This document shows, in pieces, positions 17,529-26,963 of a DNA stretch of 64,000 nucleotides. This DNA is from an uncultured Alteromonadaceae bacterium (GTDB lineage Bacteria > Pseudomonadota > Gammaproteobacteria > Enterobacterales > Alteromonadaceae). The notes beneath the pieces were generated by a model, which saw nothing but the letters and a program-made list of their open reading frames with translations, searched no databases and had not been told where the DNA came from. The stretch is taken from the NCBI GenBank assembly GCA_947501935.1, contig CANMXU010000002.1, positions 1 through 64,000 of the forward strand, given 5' to 3'. The position numbers and the translations under genes were made by a program. Within the stretch, counting starts at the first letter, position 1, and each line of letters opens with the position of its first letter.

Positions 17529-18260
17529 CTAGGCAGAAAGCTTTTGATTTTTTCGCTCAATTAACGCGTACATCTGCCCCATAGCAGTAATCAAGGTGTA
17601 AATAGGTTGCAATAAATTTTGTTGATGCAGCTTTGTTACTTGCTCGCTCGTTAACGCAGCAAGCTTGTCTTGATTAATGGTATATAAACCATTTAAGCGT
17701 GTTTTTTGCTGGTTAACAAAGGTGATTTCAAACGATAATGGCTGTATTAAGTCGAACGCTTTAAGCTGTTCAATTAATAGTTTATTGTCATGCTCGCCTT
17801 GTAATAATTGCCCTAAGCACTGCTTCGCTTGGTTAAAATAATCACTTTCTTCACCAGCACTCGTATATAACACTTCTAAAGACTGACTTTGTGCTTCGCT
17901 GCTTTTATTGGCTAACATCGGGCTATCAAGGTCAATGCAAACGACACTACCTTCCCCGTTACTATTTTCGCCAAGAAAAAACGGCTGCCGTTGAATTTGC
18001 AGCGGTAAATACAAGCCTTGCCATTGCCCTTGCTGCCAAAAAAGATTTTCGTGTGTTTCAAACCCTAACATTGCGGTAAAAACAAATTCACCGGTATCAC
18101 CATTTTTGGTTAAAACGATCGGGTATTGCACCGCGACATTAATAAATTCACTGAGCACAACGGGAATAAGGTTTAGCTCTGCGCCATGCAATTCAGCTTT
18201 TGCTGGATTCACTTTTAACTGTTGATGTTGCTGATTATTCACTGCGACTAAGTTGGCCAT
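17529..18260 (-). CDS. SapC family protein
   Basis: 243 residues with the SapC-type N-terminal half (VVLSEFINVAVQYPIVLTK... FTAMLGFETHENLF). The name comes from an S-layer locus gene of Campylobacter, but most relatives sit with TonB receptors and halogenase-like genes. No signal peptide, no membrane segment. It is nine bases from DUF6445 and 75 from the halogenase-like gene, so the three are probably co-expressed. Function unknown. Confidence 0.82.
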   Translation of the reverse strand: MANLVAVNNQQHQQLKVNPAKAELHGAELNLIPVVLSEFINVAVQYPIVLTKNGDTGEFVFTAMLGFETHENLFWQQGQWQGLYLPLQIQRQPFFLGENSNGEGSVVCIDLDSPMLANKSSEAQSQSLEVLYTSAGEESDYFNQAKQCLGQLLQGEHDNKLLIEQLKAFDLIQPLSFEITFVNQQKTRLNGLYTINQDKLAALTSEQVTKLHQQNLLQPIYTLITAMGQMYALIERKNQKLSA

Positions 18261-18335
18261 ATTATTTCTCTAATGATTGTATTTAATGCTTAAATTATCG
18301 CTAAATGCTATTCAATAACACGTTGCTGCTGACAT

Positions 18336-19931
18336 TTAAATGGTGCTAAAACCATACTGGCGTATTTTATCGAGCAGCTCTCTATTAGTCGGTAAAGCAG
18401 ACACTGCTTGTTCGATCATCTTTTTATTTTTTGCAAACTGTTGCTCGGCAAAGTGCCAATTATCGAGCAAATGAGGAGCATGTTGGTAGTCACTTTTAAA
18501 GCCCATCCCATACAGCACGTACTGATAACTGGCGGCGGGAAATACTTCATTATTACTGGTGAAGTCATGATCGGCCGGCGCACGATATTGCCATAATTGC
18601 ATTAAATCTTTTAAGCTTTGAGGAATGGTACTGGGGTCACGATTGTCAGTCCAAAAGGTATTATCGGTGCGCTTACTTAAAATATAATGCAGTTTAAGAA
18701 AATCGATAATTTTCTGCCAACGATACAAGAAGGTTTCGTTAAAACGTTTGGCAACAATGTCCATTACCTCACGGGTTGCGGGTAATTGTTCACTGATCAT
18801 TTGTGCCGACAATTCAACTAATACTAACGCTGAAGCTTCTAATGGCTCTAAAAATCCCGCAGAAAGCCCTACGGCAACACAGTTGTTTTGCCAAAACTTT
18901 TCCCGATGACCACTAACAATAGGAATTTTTCGTACTGTCAAGCCGTTAATTTTGTCGCCAACATAACTAGCCAATACCGCGCGAGCTTGTTCTTCACTAC
19001 TGTGTTTACTTGAATAAACATATCCAACACCACGGCGATGTTGTAGACCAATATCCCAAATCCAGCCCGCTTCTTGGCCGGTAGAAATGGTATGTGAAGC
19101 TATCGGCGAGTTTTCATGCTCATATGGCACCTGCACTGCCAATGCAGTATCAATAAAAAGTACATCAGCACACGATTTAAACGGCACTTGATAATGCTTG
19201 CCGAGCAATAACGATGAAAAACCGGTGCAATCAACAAAAAGCTCTCCGGCAATATTGCCATTATGTTTAGTGGCAACAGAGCCGATGTCACCATTGGCTA
19301 TGCTATTCACCGAAGTCACATCATCTAAAACATGTTTTACACCCAGTTTTTCAGTGCAATGTTTTTGTAGAAATACTGCAAATTTACCCGAGTCTAAATG
19401 GTAGGCGTAATTGGCAATATCACCGAACTCCGCAGTTCGAATGGTTTTAGGTGCAAGTCCTTGTTCACAAACAGCTTCTTGAAAACAAACTTCATCAGAA
19501 AACGACTTTTTATCGCTACCTGATTTCTCTTTACCTTGTTTATTTAACCAATAGGCCGCTAAATCAATTTTGCTAAACCCTTGAGGTAATACTAATGGAT
19601 GATAATAAAAGTCGTCAGCTTTACCATCAACCCACTTAGCGAATTTAGCCCCTTGCTTAAAGCTAGCGTCACATTCGCGAATAAAGTCAGTTTCACTAAT
19701 GCCCAAAGCAATTAAAGTACTACGCATAGTGGGCCAAGTACCTTCACCAACACCGATGGCAGGAATATTTGGTGATTCAACCAAAACAACGTTTAAGCCG
19801 GTGTTAGATTTCGCTTTATGGTGCGCGGCTAATCGACCTGCGGTTAGCCAGCCAGCAATACCGCCACCAACTACGACTACGGTTTTGGTTAGGGTATTGT
19901 TTTGCGTTTGCTGGTTTGATGATTTATTCAT
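18336..19931 (-). CDS. Tryptophan halogenase family flavoprotein
   Basis: 531 residues. The FAD loop is VGGGIAGW (21-28). The catalytic lysine of flavin halogenases is K92 in ASFKQGAKFAKW, and the GWIWDI segment corresponds to the WxWxIP halogenase motif with the final Pro replaced by Gly-Leu. So the residues for hypochlorous-acid use are mostly present. The genomic setting is a TonB receptor locus rather than an indole pathway, and relatives in such loci have no established substrate. Probably an oxidase or halogenase acting on a glycan, phenolic or peptide ligand. Confidence 0.83.
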   Translation of the reverse strand: MNKSSNQQTQNNTLTKTVVVVGGGIAGWLTAGRLAAHHKAKSNTGLNVVLVESPNIPAIGVGEGTWPTMRSTLIALGISETDFIRECDASFKQGAKFAKWVDGKADDFYYHPLVLPQGFSKIDLAAYWLNKQGKEKSGSDKKSFSDEVCFQEAVCEQGLAPKTIRTAEFGDIANYAYHLDSGKFAVFLQKHCTEKLGVKHVLDDVTSVNSIANGDIGSVATKHNGNIAGELFVDCTGFSSLLLGKHYQVPFKSCADVLFIDTALAVQVPYEHENSPIASHTISTGQEAGWIWDIGLQHRRGVGYVYSSKHSSEEQARAVLASYVGDKINGLTVRKIPIVSGHREKFWQNNCVAVGLSAGFLEPLEASALVLVELSAQMISEQLPATREVMDIVAKRFNETFLYRWQKIIDFLKLHYILSKRTDNTFWTDNRDPSTIPQSLKDLMQLWQYRAPADHDFTSNNEVFPAASYQYVLYGMGFKSDYQHAPHLLDNWHFAEQQFAKNKKMIEQAVSALPTNRELLDKIRQYGFSTI

Positions 19932-19962
19932 AACAGCTTCACTTTGAGTAAAGTTAACAAAA

Positions 19963-19993
19963 TAGACTTCTACTGAACATCAGCAGAAGTCTA
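19963..19993 (-). terminator. Terminator or attenuator after the TonB receptor
   Basis: TAGACTTCT (19963-19971) pairs with AGAAGTCTA (19985-19993), with three more pairs (CTG/CAG) inside the loop. Read on the minus strand the stem is followed by TTTTGTT. It lies between the receptor stop and the halogenase-like start and may reduce read-through into the minor downstream genes. Confidence 0.6.
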
Positions 19994-20016
19994 CAGCTTG
20001 ATTACGCTAATAGCGC

Positions 20017-23000
20017 TTAGAAACTACCACGAACACCAAAGGCAAAACGACGACCACTGTCTTCAACCAATAACATTTGATTAGCAAAACGGCCACGTTT
20101 ATGAACATATTCTTCGGTTAAGTTAATGCCTTCAAAGAAAATAGAAATATTTTCATTAATGTCATAACTGCCACTCGCATCAAGTTGTGAATACTCTTCT
20201 ACAATAGTCACGCCATCACCGTTTGATTGCGTTAATGACTGCACAAAAGCATCACGCCAGTTATACGCTAAACGTGCTTGAAATGGGCCGTTTTCATAAA
20301 AACCAACTAGGTTATAAGAATCACTTAGTCCCGTTAAAGCAAACACTTGCGTAATATCGGCAGGGTCTAGTTCGGCATCACTACTTACTAAAGTTGCATT
20401 AGCCATTAAACCAAAACCACTATCAAAGGTATGTTGCAGAGCAATTTCCCAGCCATCAACAATTGCTGACTCACTGTTATTTGGCAAAGTATTGGTAAAT
20501 ACTGCCGTACTATCAGCCGCGTCAGGGTTATCAACATCATCACCCGTTGATGGGTCAGTTAATAAGCCGCCGCCTTCAAGCTCAAAAGTTAGATCTTCAG
20601 TGGCATTAATAATGAAGTTAGCAACATTTTTTCTGAAATATCCCGCTGATAAATAACTGGCATCAGCGTAATACCATTCAAGAGAGAAATCTAAGTTGTC
20701 AGAAGTGAACGGCTCTAATTCAGGGTTACCTGAGCTAGAAGTTAAATTCCCCCCTTGACGGGTTGTGCCAATAACCGTAACCGGCGACATGCTGTCTAAG
20801 GTTGGGCGTGTGATAGTTTGTGATGCTGCAAAACGGGCAACTAAGTCATCACTAATTTCTAATTTCACGCTTAAGTTAGGTAAAATAGCTTCATAACTTG
20901 AACTTTTACTGATAGATTCAGCCGCGCCAAAACTGGCCAACATTTCGGTTTTATCCAAAATAGTTAATTCGGCAACAGGTTCATCGGTACCGTCAACATC
21001 AACACTGGTTGACTCATAACGAAAGCCTGCTGAAGCAGATAATGGCATATCAGCAAGTTCAGCTTCAAAATCAAACTCAACGTACAATGACACGGTTTCT
21101 TCGGTTATTTCGAACGACTTATTACGCTTTTCCGCATCAAAACTAATGTCGTTACCATTAGCTGCTGAATACGCTTCTAAAAAGGCAAAATTAGCCTCGC
21201 CATCATGGGCTAACCATGAAGTAGGCATACGACCACTGCCACTGACTCCATTTAAAAAGTCGCTACCGGCATCAAATACGTATTGTGAAAAGCCGTCCAT
21301 GTTAGGTGCGTCTGGATAACCACAAAATGCACAATGAATACCAGCGCCTTCATTATCCCAACGGTCAAGGCTTTTAGTTTCGGTTGAATACATAGCGCCA
21401 AATTTAACTGCAGCTAATCCGCTGTCGCCATCATCAAGCCAGGTACTGTCCCAACGAAATTGGTCAACGGTATCTTCTACTGCCCAACCACGACGTAACA
21501 TAACATGCGCTCTGCTATTAGCCGGGTCTAAATGATTTGAAACGCCATCTGGAGTAACGCTTGGATCGTAAGCAACACCATCTAATTCTTGTTGACCACT
21601 GTAAATACTGGCATCCGCACTAGCAAACTCGCTGGCTAGTGGCAAAATATTATCGTCTATTTGAAAACGCACTCGGTTCGCATAACCAATTAATGAGAGC
21701 TGATCACCACGGCCATTATTGGCTTCACGTTCAGCACTAGAGTGGCTAATATCAAATTGCATATTAAGGTTGTCATTTACATCCCAATCGAAATTTAACC
21801 CTACAGCGCTTGATTCGGTTAAACGGTCAAATTTCTTGGCATGCATATCGGTAGCTAAACCAACTTCTTGGTATAAGTCGATCACCGTACCATTGGCATC
21901 AACTGTGGCACCGGCATCATCACCAAAACCTTCTACATTAGGTGCTGTGAACCAATGGCCATAAGAAGTGGTATCAGTTTCTACATCAAAGTCTGAATAT
22001 AGAACGTCTGCTGTCACAATTAAGTTATCTGCTGGCGCATATTGCACAACTAAATTAGCATTAGTGCGGGTGCGCTCTTCGGTAGTTACTTTATGATCGT
22101 AATTACGTGGCGAAAAAATATTGCCAGTATAAGCCTGACCACTTTCTGTTTGCGGGTTTGGCACGCCAACATTTTCTAACCAGCCGTCAGTTTGCGCTTG
22201 ATTTAAACGAGTTTCACGCTCTTGATGTGATAAAGCAAATAACACCCCTAAAGTATCATCATTAAAAGTATTACTGATTAATGCAGAAATTTGCGGCGTG
22301 GTTTCTTCGCTATTTTCGTCGTAAATGCCTTTTATGCTACCTGCTACTTTAAAACCACTAATGGCAAAAGGACGCGCGGTATTAACATTTACGGTAGAAC
22401 CAATACCGCCTGATTGCATAGTTGCGGTAGAGGTTTTGTGAACATCTAAACTTTTTACCAGCTCAGAGGCAATAGTATCAAAGCTAAAGGCACGGCTTTG
22501 ATTTTCAGACGCCATTTGTCGACCATTCACTAGCACGGTATTAAATTCTGGACCAAAACCACGCACCGTGATTAATTGTCCTTCACCACCTGAACGGTCA
22601 ATAGATACACCGGTTATACGCTGTAATGATTCAGCGAGGTTAGTGTCTGGAAACTTACCTATGTCTTCCGCTGAAATAGAGTCAACTACACCACCGGCTT
22701 CGCGTTTAGCATCCATAGCGCGACCTAACGCACCTCTTATTCCCCTTACTTCTATAACTTCTACTTCTTTCGCTTCAGTTTCTGCAGCAGCCATTGCTGG
22801 CAAGGTTGCAACCGTGCTAAGCACTGCTAATACTGCACTTGAAACTTTACTTTTTTTATAATTAGCCATGTCGTTTTTTCTCTCAAAACGTGGATCTATT
22901 AAAATAGATAACTGCCCACTTTCACTAATATCTGTTTTGAGGCCCGTATCTTTTAGCAATATATGAAGTGCCTTCATAATTGAATACCTACCCGATACTG

Positions 23001-23361
23001 GATTGGTTTGCTTTCCTTCCATTTTATCAAGAGGGAAAAGCAAGGTTATATCCGCCTGTTCTGCAAAATTTATTAGTGATAAGTCGGCTCTTTGTCTAGG
23101 AATATTAAACTTCACTTTTTCAGCTCTTTCTTGTGCCATAACCCAACCACTTGATAGGCTAAAAATCACTAATAAAGAAATAAAACGTAAACGTAATTTT
23201 TGATATTCCGAGCGTATAGATTTTCGCCATACACAAAACAAAGACGACTGGCCTTTTGTTTTCCTCCATAAGATTTTTTTAATTTTTGAAAATATTATTT
23301 TTTGATGATTAATCATGTTTATCTTTTTTATGAAGCCTTTATATTTTTTATTATTAGGCAT
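20017..23361 (-). CDS. TonB-dependent receptor with N-terminal STN domain
   Basis: 1114 residues in one frame. A first hydrophobic signal lies at about 57-77 (ends VMA-QE), then an STN signalling domain (about 80-155), as in FecA-type receptors that talk to an anti-sigma factor. At M165 a second complete signal peptide follows (MANYKKSKV... ending AMA-A near 191), then the TonB box VEVIEVRG (200-207), the plug (GKFPDTNLAESLQRITGV) and the barrel to a terminal Phe (GVRGSF). The receptor part is of the Xanthomonas/Caulobacter glycan-receptor type. Two products are possible: the long form, or a 950-residue receptor starting at 22869, which has GAGAG nine bases upstream. The divergent FecI/FecR genes fit the STN domain. 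Confidence 0.85.
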   Translation of the reverse strand: MPNNKKYKGFIKKINMINHQKIIFSKIKKILWRKTKGQSSLFCVWRKSIRSEYQKLRLRFISLLVIFSLSSGWVMAQERAEKVKFNIPRQRADLSLINFAEQADITLLFPLDKMEGKQTNPVSGRYSIMKALHILLKDTGLKTDISESGQLSILIDPRFERKNDMANYKKSKVSSAVLAVLSTVATLPAMAAAETEAKEVEVIEVRGIRGALGRAMDAKREAGGVVDSISAEDIGKFPDTNLAESLQRITGVSIDRSGGEGQLITVRGFGPEFNTVLVNGRQMASENQSRAFSFDTIASELVKSLDVHKTSTATMQSGGIGSTVNVNTARPFAISGFKVAGSIKGIYDENSEETTPQISALISNTFNDDTLGVLFALSHQERETRLNQAQTDGWLENVGVPNPQTESGQAYTGNIFSPRNYDHKVTTEERTRTNANLVVQYAPADNLIVTADVLYSDFDVETDTTSYGHWFTAPNVEGFGDDAGATVDANGTVIDLYQEVGLATDMHAKKFDRLTESSAVGLNFDWDVNDNLNMQFDISHSSAEREANNGRGDQLSLIGYANRVRFQIDDNILPLASEFASADASIYSGQQELDGVAYDPSVTPDGVSNHLDPANSRAHVMLRRGWAVEDTVDQFRWDSTWLDDGDSGLAAVKFGAMYSTETKSLDRWDNEGAGIHCAFCGYPDAPNMDGFSQYVFDAGSDFLNGVSGSGRMPTSWLAHDGEANFAFLEAYSAANGNDISFDAEKRNKSFEITEETVSLYVEFDFEAELADMPLSASAGFRYESTSVDVDGTDEPVAELTILDKTEMLASFGAAESISKSSSYEAILPNLSVKLEISDDLVARFAASQTITRPTLDSMSPVTVIGTTRQGGNLTSSSGNPELEPFTSDNLDFSLEWYYADASYLSAGYFRKNVANFIINATEDLTFELEGGGLLTDPSTGDDVDNPDAADSTAVFTNTLPNNSESAIVDGWEIALQHTFDSGFGLMANATLVSSDAELDPADITQVFALTGLSDSYNLVGFYENGPFQARLAYNWRDAFVQSLTQSNGDGVTIVEEYSQLDASGSYDINENISIFFEGINLTEEYVHKRGRFANQMLLVEDSGRRFAFGVRGSF

Positions 23362-23702
23362 TATATTACTTACAACGTTAAGGTAACCTTGTATTTTTAA
23401 CTAGGTTAGCTCTTATTAAAGCATTGAATCGATAAAGAAAAAAAACGTTATAGAACAGCAGCAGTTAATGGTAATTTTTTGGCCGCTAACAAAAACCATA
23501 TTACACTTCCCCCGTTGATTACAAGCTTTTAACTTCAAGCCCTGCGTGTATCGCAACCTGCACAACGATAATAATGTCGAAATAAGCTAAAATAAATTTA
23601 ACTTTCACTAGCGGATTTTTATGCCTGAATCGTCCTGATGATACACCCGTTAAATTATTAGCTCGTGTGTTCAAAAATATAACTGAAATTGAGTGGAGCA
23701 TA
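23362..23702. promoter_or_regulatory. Divergent control region of receptor and sigma/anti-sigma pair
   Basis: A 341-base spacer between the TonB receptor and the sigma factor gene. It must hold both promoters. An 11-bp palindrome AAGGTAACCTT (23380-23390) lies 19 bases before the receptor start and could be part of an ECF-type element. I cannot assign -35 and -10 boxes with confidence. No small gene is supported. Confidence 0.4.
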
Positions 23703-24275
23703 ATGTCGAACGACACCTTATTTTATAAAGCGTATTTAGCGTCGAGAAAAGGCATTTCTCGACTCGTTGCTCGCATTGTGCCGCCGCATGAAATTGAAGA
23801 TATTGTGCAAGAAACCTATGTGCGCATTTGTCAAATTGACAATAAAGATACCATCAACTCGCCCAAATCTTTTATGTACAAAACAGCGCGTAATTTAGCG
23901 TTAGATTACCAAAAGCAGGCCAATAATCGTTTGGTTGATGGCTTTGACAACATTGATGAAGTCGAATCAATGTTGTCAAGTTCAGTGAAAGATGAAATGT
24001 ATGAAAGCGCTTCAACTGCAAGTGAGTTTGCTCACTTTTGTGAAGCGGTTAGACAATTACCTATTCAGTGTCGTAAAGTATTTGTATTAAAAAAAGTTTA
24101 TGGCTATAGCCAGCGAGAAATCGCTACCCAATTAAATCTTAGTGAAAGTACCGTGGAAAAACATATATCAACGGGCATGAAACGCAGCACCCTATTCATG
24201 CGTAAAGTCAAAAGCGGTACTCAAACCGCCAAAACAACTTCACCGCAAGCGATTGCAGGAGGAAGTTATGAGTAA
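23703..24275 (+). CDS. ECF sigma factor, FecI-like
   Basis: 190 residues. Region 2 includes EDIVQETYVRICQ and SPKSFMYKTARNLALDY; region 4 is a clear helix-turn-helix (YSQREIATQLNLSESTVEKHISTGM). I chose the ATG at 23703 because GGAG sits six bases before it; an upstream in-frame start would add twelve residues without family similarity. It overlaps the anti-sigma gene by eight bases and is divergent from a TonB receptor with an STN domain, the classical cell-surface signalling arrangement. Confidence 0.88.
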   Translation: MSNDTLFYKAYLASRKGISRLVARIVPPHEIEDIVQETYVRICQIDNKDTINSPKSFMYKTARNLALDYQKQANNRLVDGFDNIDEVESMLSSSVKDEMYESASTASEFAHFCEAVRQLPIQCRKVFVLKKVYGYSQREIATQLNLSESTVEKHISTGMKRSTLFMRKVKSGTQTAKTTSPQAIAGGSYE

Positions 24276-25374
24276 TATTCATCAGCTTGACCTACAAGCC
24301 AAAGTTAACAAAGCCAAACATGATATTGAAGAACAGCGTTTAGACGCCGCCAGCGATTGGATTGCAAAACTTGACCGTGGTCTTAGCGATCAAGAAAAAC
24401 TAGCCCTAAAAAGCTGGTTAGCCATAGCGCCTGAGCATACCGAAGTATTATTAGAAGTGGCGCAGTTATGGGACAAAATGGACGATATCAGCCGTTTGTC
24501 TGAACTATTCCCACAAGCGGCAAACACCAATAAAAAACCAACCACATGGGTTGTTGCAATGGCAGCATCCGTCATTTTGGCCATAACCGTTGGCTTTTAT
24601 CAAAGTGGCTTTAACTTACCTTTTCTGGGTATTGGCGAGCAATCATCTGTAGTCGCCAAACAAATGAATTACCAAACCGGTGTTGGCGAAAGCAATACCA
24701 TTAATTTACCAGACAACAGTACCTTGGTATTAAATACCAACAGTTTTGTACAAGTGAAATATACCGCTAGTGCTCGAATTATCGAGTTACAACGCGGTGA
24801 AATTCACATTGATGTTGCACATGACAAATCTCGTCCATTAAGCGTGGTTGCTAGTGGGAAAGTCATACAGGCGGTTGGCACGGCATTTAATGTTGAAGTA
24901 CGCAATGAATTAGTCGAACTCATTGTTACCGACGGTAAAGTATTAGTTGCACAAACACCGACTGCAGCTAAGAGTGATAAAACAAGTGATATTAACATTG
25001 AGCAAATAACACAAAGATTACCGAATACATCATTAGCGATTTCCAAAGGTGAAAAAGTCGATTTAGACCTAACCGGCAAAGTGGCTGAAAAAATCACTAA
25101 AGTTGACCCAATAGAAGTAGCTGCTAGTTTGTCGTGGCGACAAGGTAATTTAATTTTCAGAGGCGAGTCTTTAGCTCAAGCAATGAATGAAATTAGTCGT
25201 TACACCGACATAGAGTTTGAACTGGCTGATGATGAACAACTGCAACAAGTGAAAGTAGCTGGCATGTTCAAAACCGGCGATGTTAAAGGTTTGCTTGATG
25301 TTCTAAGTCGAAACTTTAATATCCGTTATGAAAAAGTCACCGCAGATAAAATCATCTTAACTTACGCCGGATAA
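24268..25374 (+). CDS. FecR-type anti-sigma/sigma regulator
   Basis: 368 residues. DUF4880-type N-terminus (ASDWIAKLDRGLSDQEK), a single membrane helix (93-111), a FecR domain (about 145-240) and a C-terminal STN-like domain (about 295-368; GMFKTGDVKGLLDVLSR). The start follows a perfect Shine-Dalgarno AGGAGG six bases upstream and overlaps the sigma gene, so translation is coupled. It should sense the STN domain of the receptor at 20017 and release or activate the sigma factor. Confidence 0.88.
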   Translation: MSNIHQLDLQAKVNKAKHDIEEQRLDAASDWIAKLDRGLSDQEKLALKSWLAIAPEHTEVLLEVAQLWDKMDDISRLSELFPQAANTNKKPTTWVVAMAASVILAITVGFYQSGFNLPFLGIGEQSSVVAKQMNYQTGVGESNTINLPDNSTLVLNTNSFVQVKYTASARIIELQRGEIHIDVAHDKSRPLSVVASGKVIQAVGTAFNVEVRNELVELIVTDGKVLVAQTPTAAKSDKTSDINIEQITQRLPNTSLAISKGEKVDLDLTGKVAEKITKVDPIEVAASLSWRQGNLIFRGESLAQAMNEISRYTDIEFELADDEQLQQVKVAGMFKTGDVKGLLDVLSRNFNIRYEKVTADKIILTYAG

Positions 25375-25500
25375 GCCCTACAGGTTAAGACCAAATATTC
25401 CCTAAAGTTAAACAGGACAGTCTCTTAATATTAAAACTATTAGGAAGCTGTTCAGGGGATTTTCACGCCCATTTTTTAACAAAAACAATAAGGTATATCG

Positions 25501-26931
25501 ATGCCAATACAAACATCAACACCGCCACTTGTTCACACCCTTGAACCCGATAACAACTCAGTTTTATATGTATTGTTTATTTCAGCCATTGCCGCACTCG
25601 GCGGCTTTTTATTCGGTTTTGACTCTGGCGTAATTAATGGCACGGTAACCGCCTTAGGCAATGCTTTTAATGCAAACGATGTCGCCACTGGGTTTAACGT
25701 TGCCTCCGTATTATTAGGTTGCGCACTTGGCGCATTAGCCGCAGGGCCAATGTCTGACTGTTATGGTAGAAAAGCGATTATGGTCATTACCGCCATCATT
25801 TTTGCCATTAGCGCTTTTGGCTCAGGTGTTGCCACCTCATCAACAGAGTTTATTTTTTATCGGTTATTTGGCGGCTTAGGTATAGGCGCGGCTTCAGTTT
25901 TAGCGCCGGCTTATATTGCCGAAGTAGCCCCTGCTGCTTTACGTGGCCGGTTGGCAACTTTGCAGCAATTGGCGATTGTTTTAGGGCTATTTGTTGCCTT
26001 TTTAAGTAACTACCTGATCGCAACTAGCGCTGGCGGTTCAGCACAAATTTTTGCTTTTGGTATTGAAGCTTGGCGCTGGATGTTTTGGGTTGAACTAATC
26101 CCCGCCGTGCTATTTTTAATCGGGGTTTTATTTATTCCTGAGTCGCCAAGGTACTTAGTGGCAAAAGGCCAATTGGCAAAGGCAAAAATAATTTTTAGTA
26201 AGATATCACCTAGCGATGAAGATGAACTACTTTCAACTGTAAAACAATCACTCAAAGGTGACAGCAAGCCAAGCATTACTGATTTATTCATACAAGGCCA
26301 AAAGAAAATTCACCCCATTGTTTGGGTAGGTGTTGCTTTGTCAATATTTCAACAATTTGTTGGCATTAATGTGGTGTTTTATTACGGCGTCGAACTTTGG
26401 CAAGCAGCAGGTTTTGATGAATCTCAGTCGTTATTTATTAACGTATTAACTGGCACAACCAATATAGTAGCAACCTTTATTGCCATTGCCTTGGTGGATA
26501 GAATAGGTAGAAAACCATTATTACTGACTGGCAGTATCGGCATGTTTATCAGTTTAGCGGCGCTCACTTATATTTTTGGCACTTCAGGTTTAGACGAGTT
26601 AGGTAAATTAGCCTTATCTGCAAATATGGGCACTTTCGCCTTAATCATGGCAAATTTATTTGTAGTGTTTTTTGGCCTAAGCTGGGGGCCAATTGTTTGG
26701 GTATTACTCGGTGAAATGTTTAATAACCGTATTCGTGGCGCGGCATTAGCCCTAGCAGCTAGTGCACAATGGCTTGCTAATTTCACTATTACCATGACCT
26801 TCCCTATTATACTTGGCAGTATTGGTTTAGCAGGAGCTTACGGCTTATATGCTCTGTCGGCATTATTTAGTTTCTTTTTTGTCAGAAAGTACATTAAAGA
26901 AACTCGAGGTATGCAATTAGAAGCAATGTAA
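25501..26931 (+). CDS. Sugar porter family MFS transporter
   Basis: 476 residues, twelve membrane helices. Sugar-porter motifs are all visible: GRRK-like DCYGRKAI (about 88), RLFGGLGIG (about 122), PESPRYLV (about 214), QQFVGIN (about 284) and DRIGRKPLL (about 335). The family's terminal PETKG is KETRG here. It lies 126 bases after the anti-sigma gene and probably carries the sugar brought in by the TonB receptor. Likely substrates are hexoses or pentoses; not resolved. Confidence 0.88.
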   Translation: MPIQTSTPPLVHTLEPDNNSVLYVLFISAIAALGGFLFGFDSGVINGTVTALGNAFNANDVATGFNVASVLLGCALGALAAGPMSDCYGRKAIMVITAIIFAISAFGSGVATSSTEFIFYRLFGGLGIGAASVLAPAYIAEVAPAALRGRLATLQQLAIVLGLFVAFLSNYLIATSAGGSAQIFAFGIEAWRWMFWVELIPAVLFLIGVLFIPESPRYLVAKGQLAKAKIIFSKISPSDEDELLSTVKQSLKGDSKPSITDLFIQGQKKIHPIVWVGVALSIFQQFVGINVVFYYGVELWQAAGFDESQSLFINVLTGTTNIVATFIAIALVDRIGRKPLLLTGSIGMFISLAALTYIFGTSGLDELGKLALSANMGTFALIMANLFVVFFGLSWGPIVWVLLGEMFNNRIRGAALALAASAQWLANFTITMTFPIILGSIGLAGAYGLYALSALFSFFFVRKYIKETRGMQLEAM

Positions 26932-26963
26932 AAGGGTTGAAGTGATGTTTAGCTAAGGCCGGT

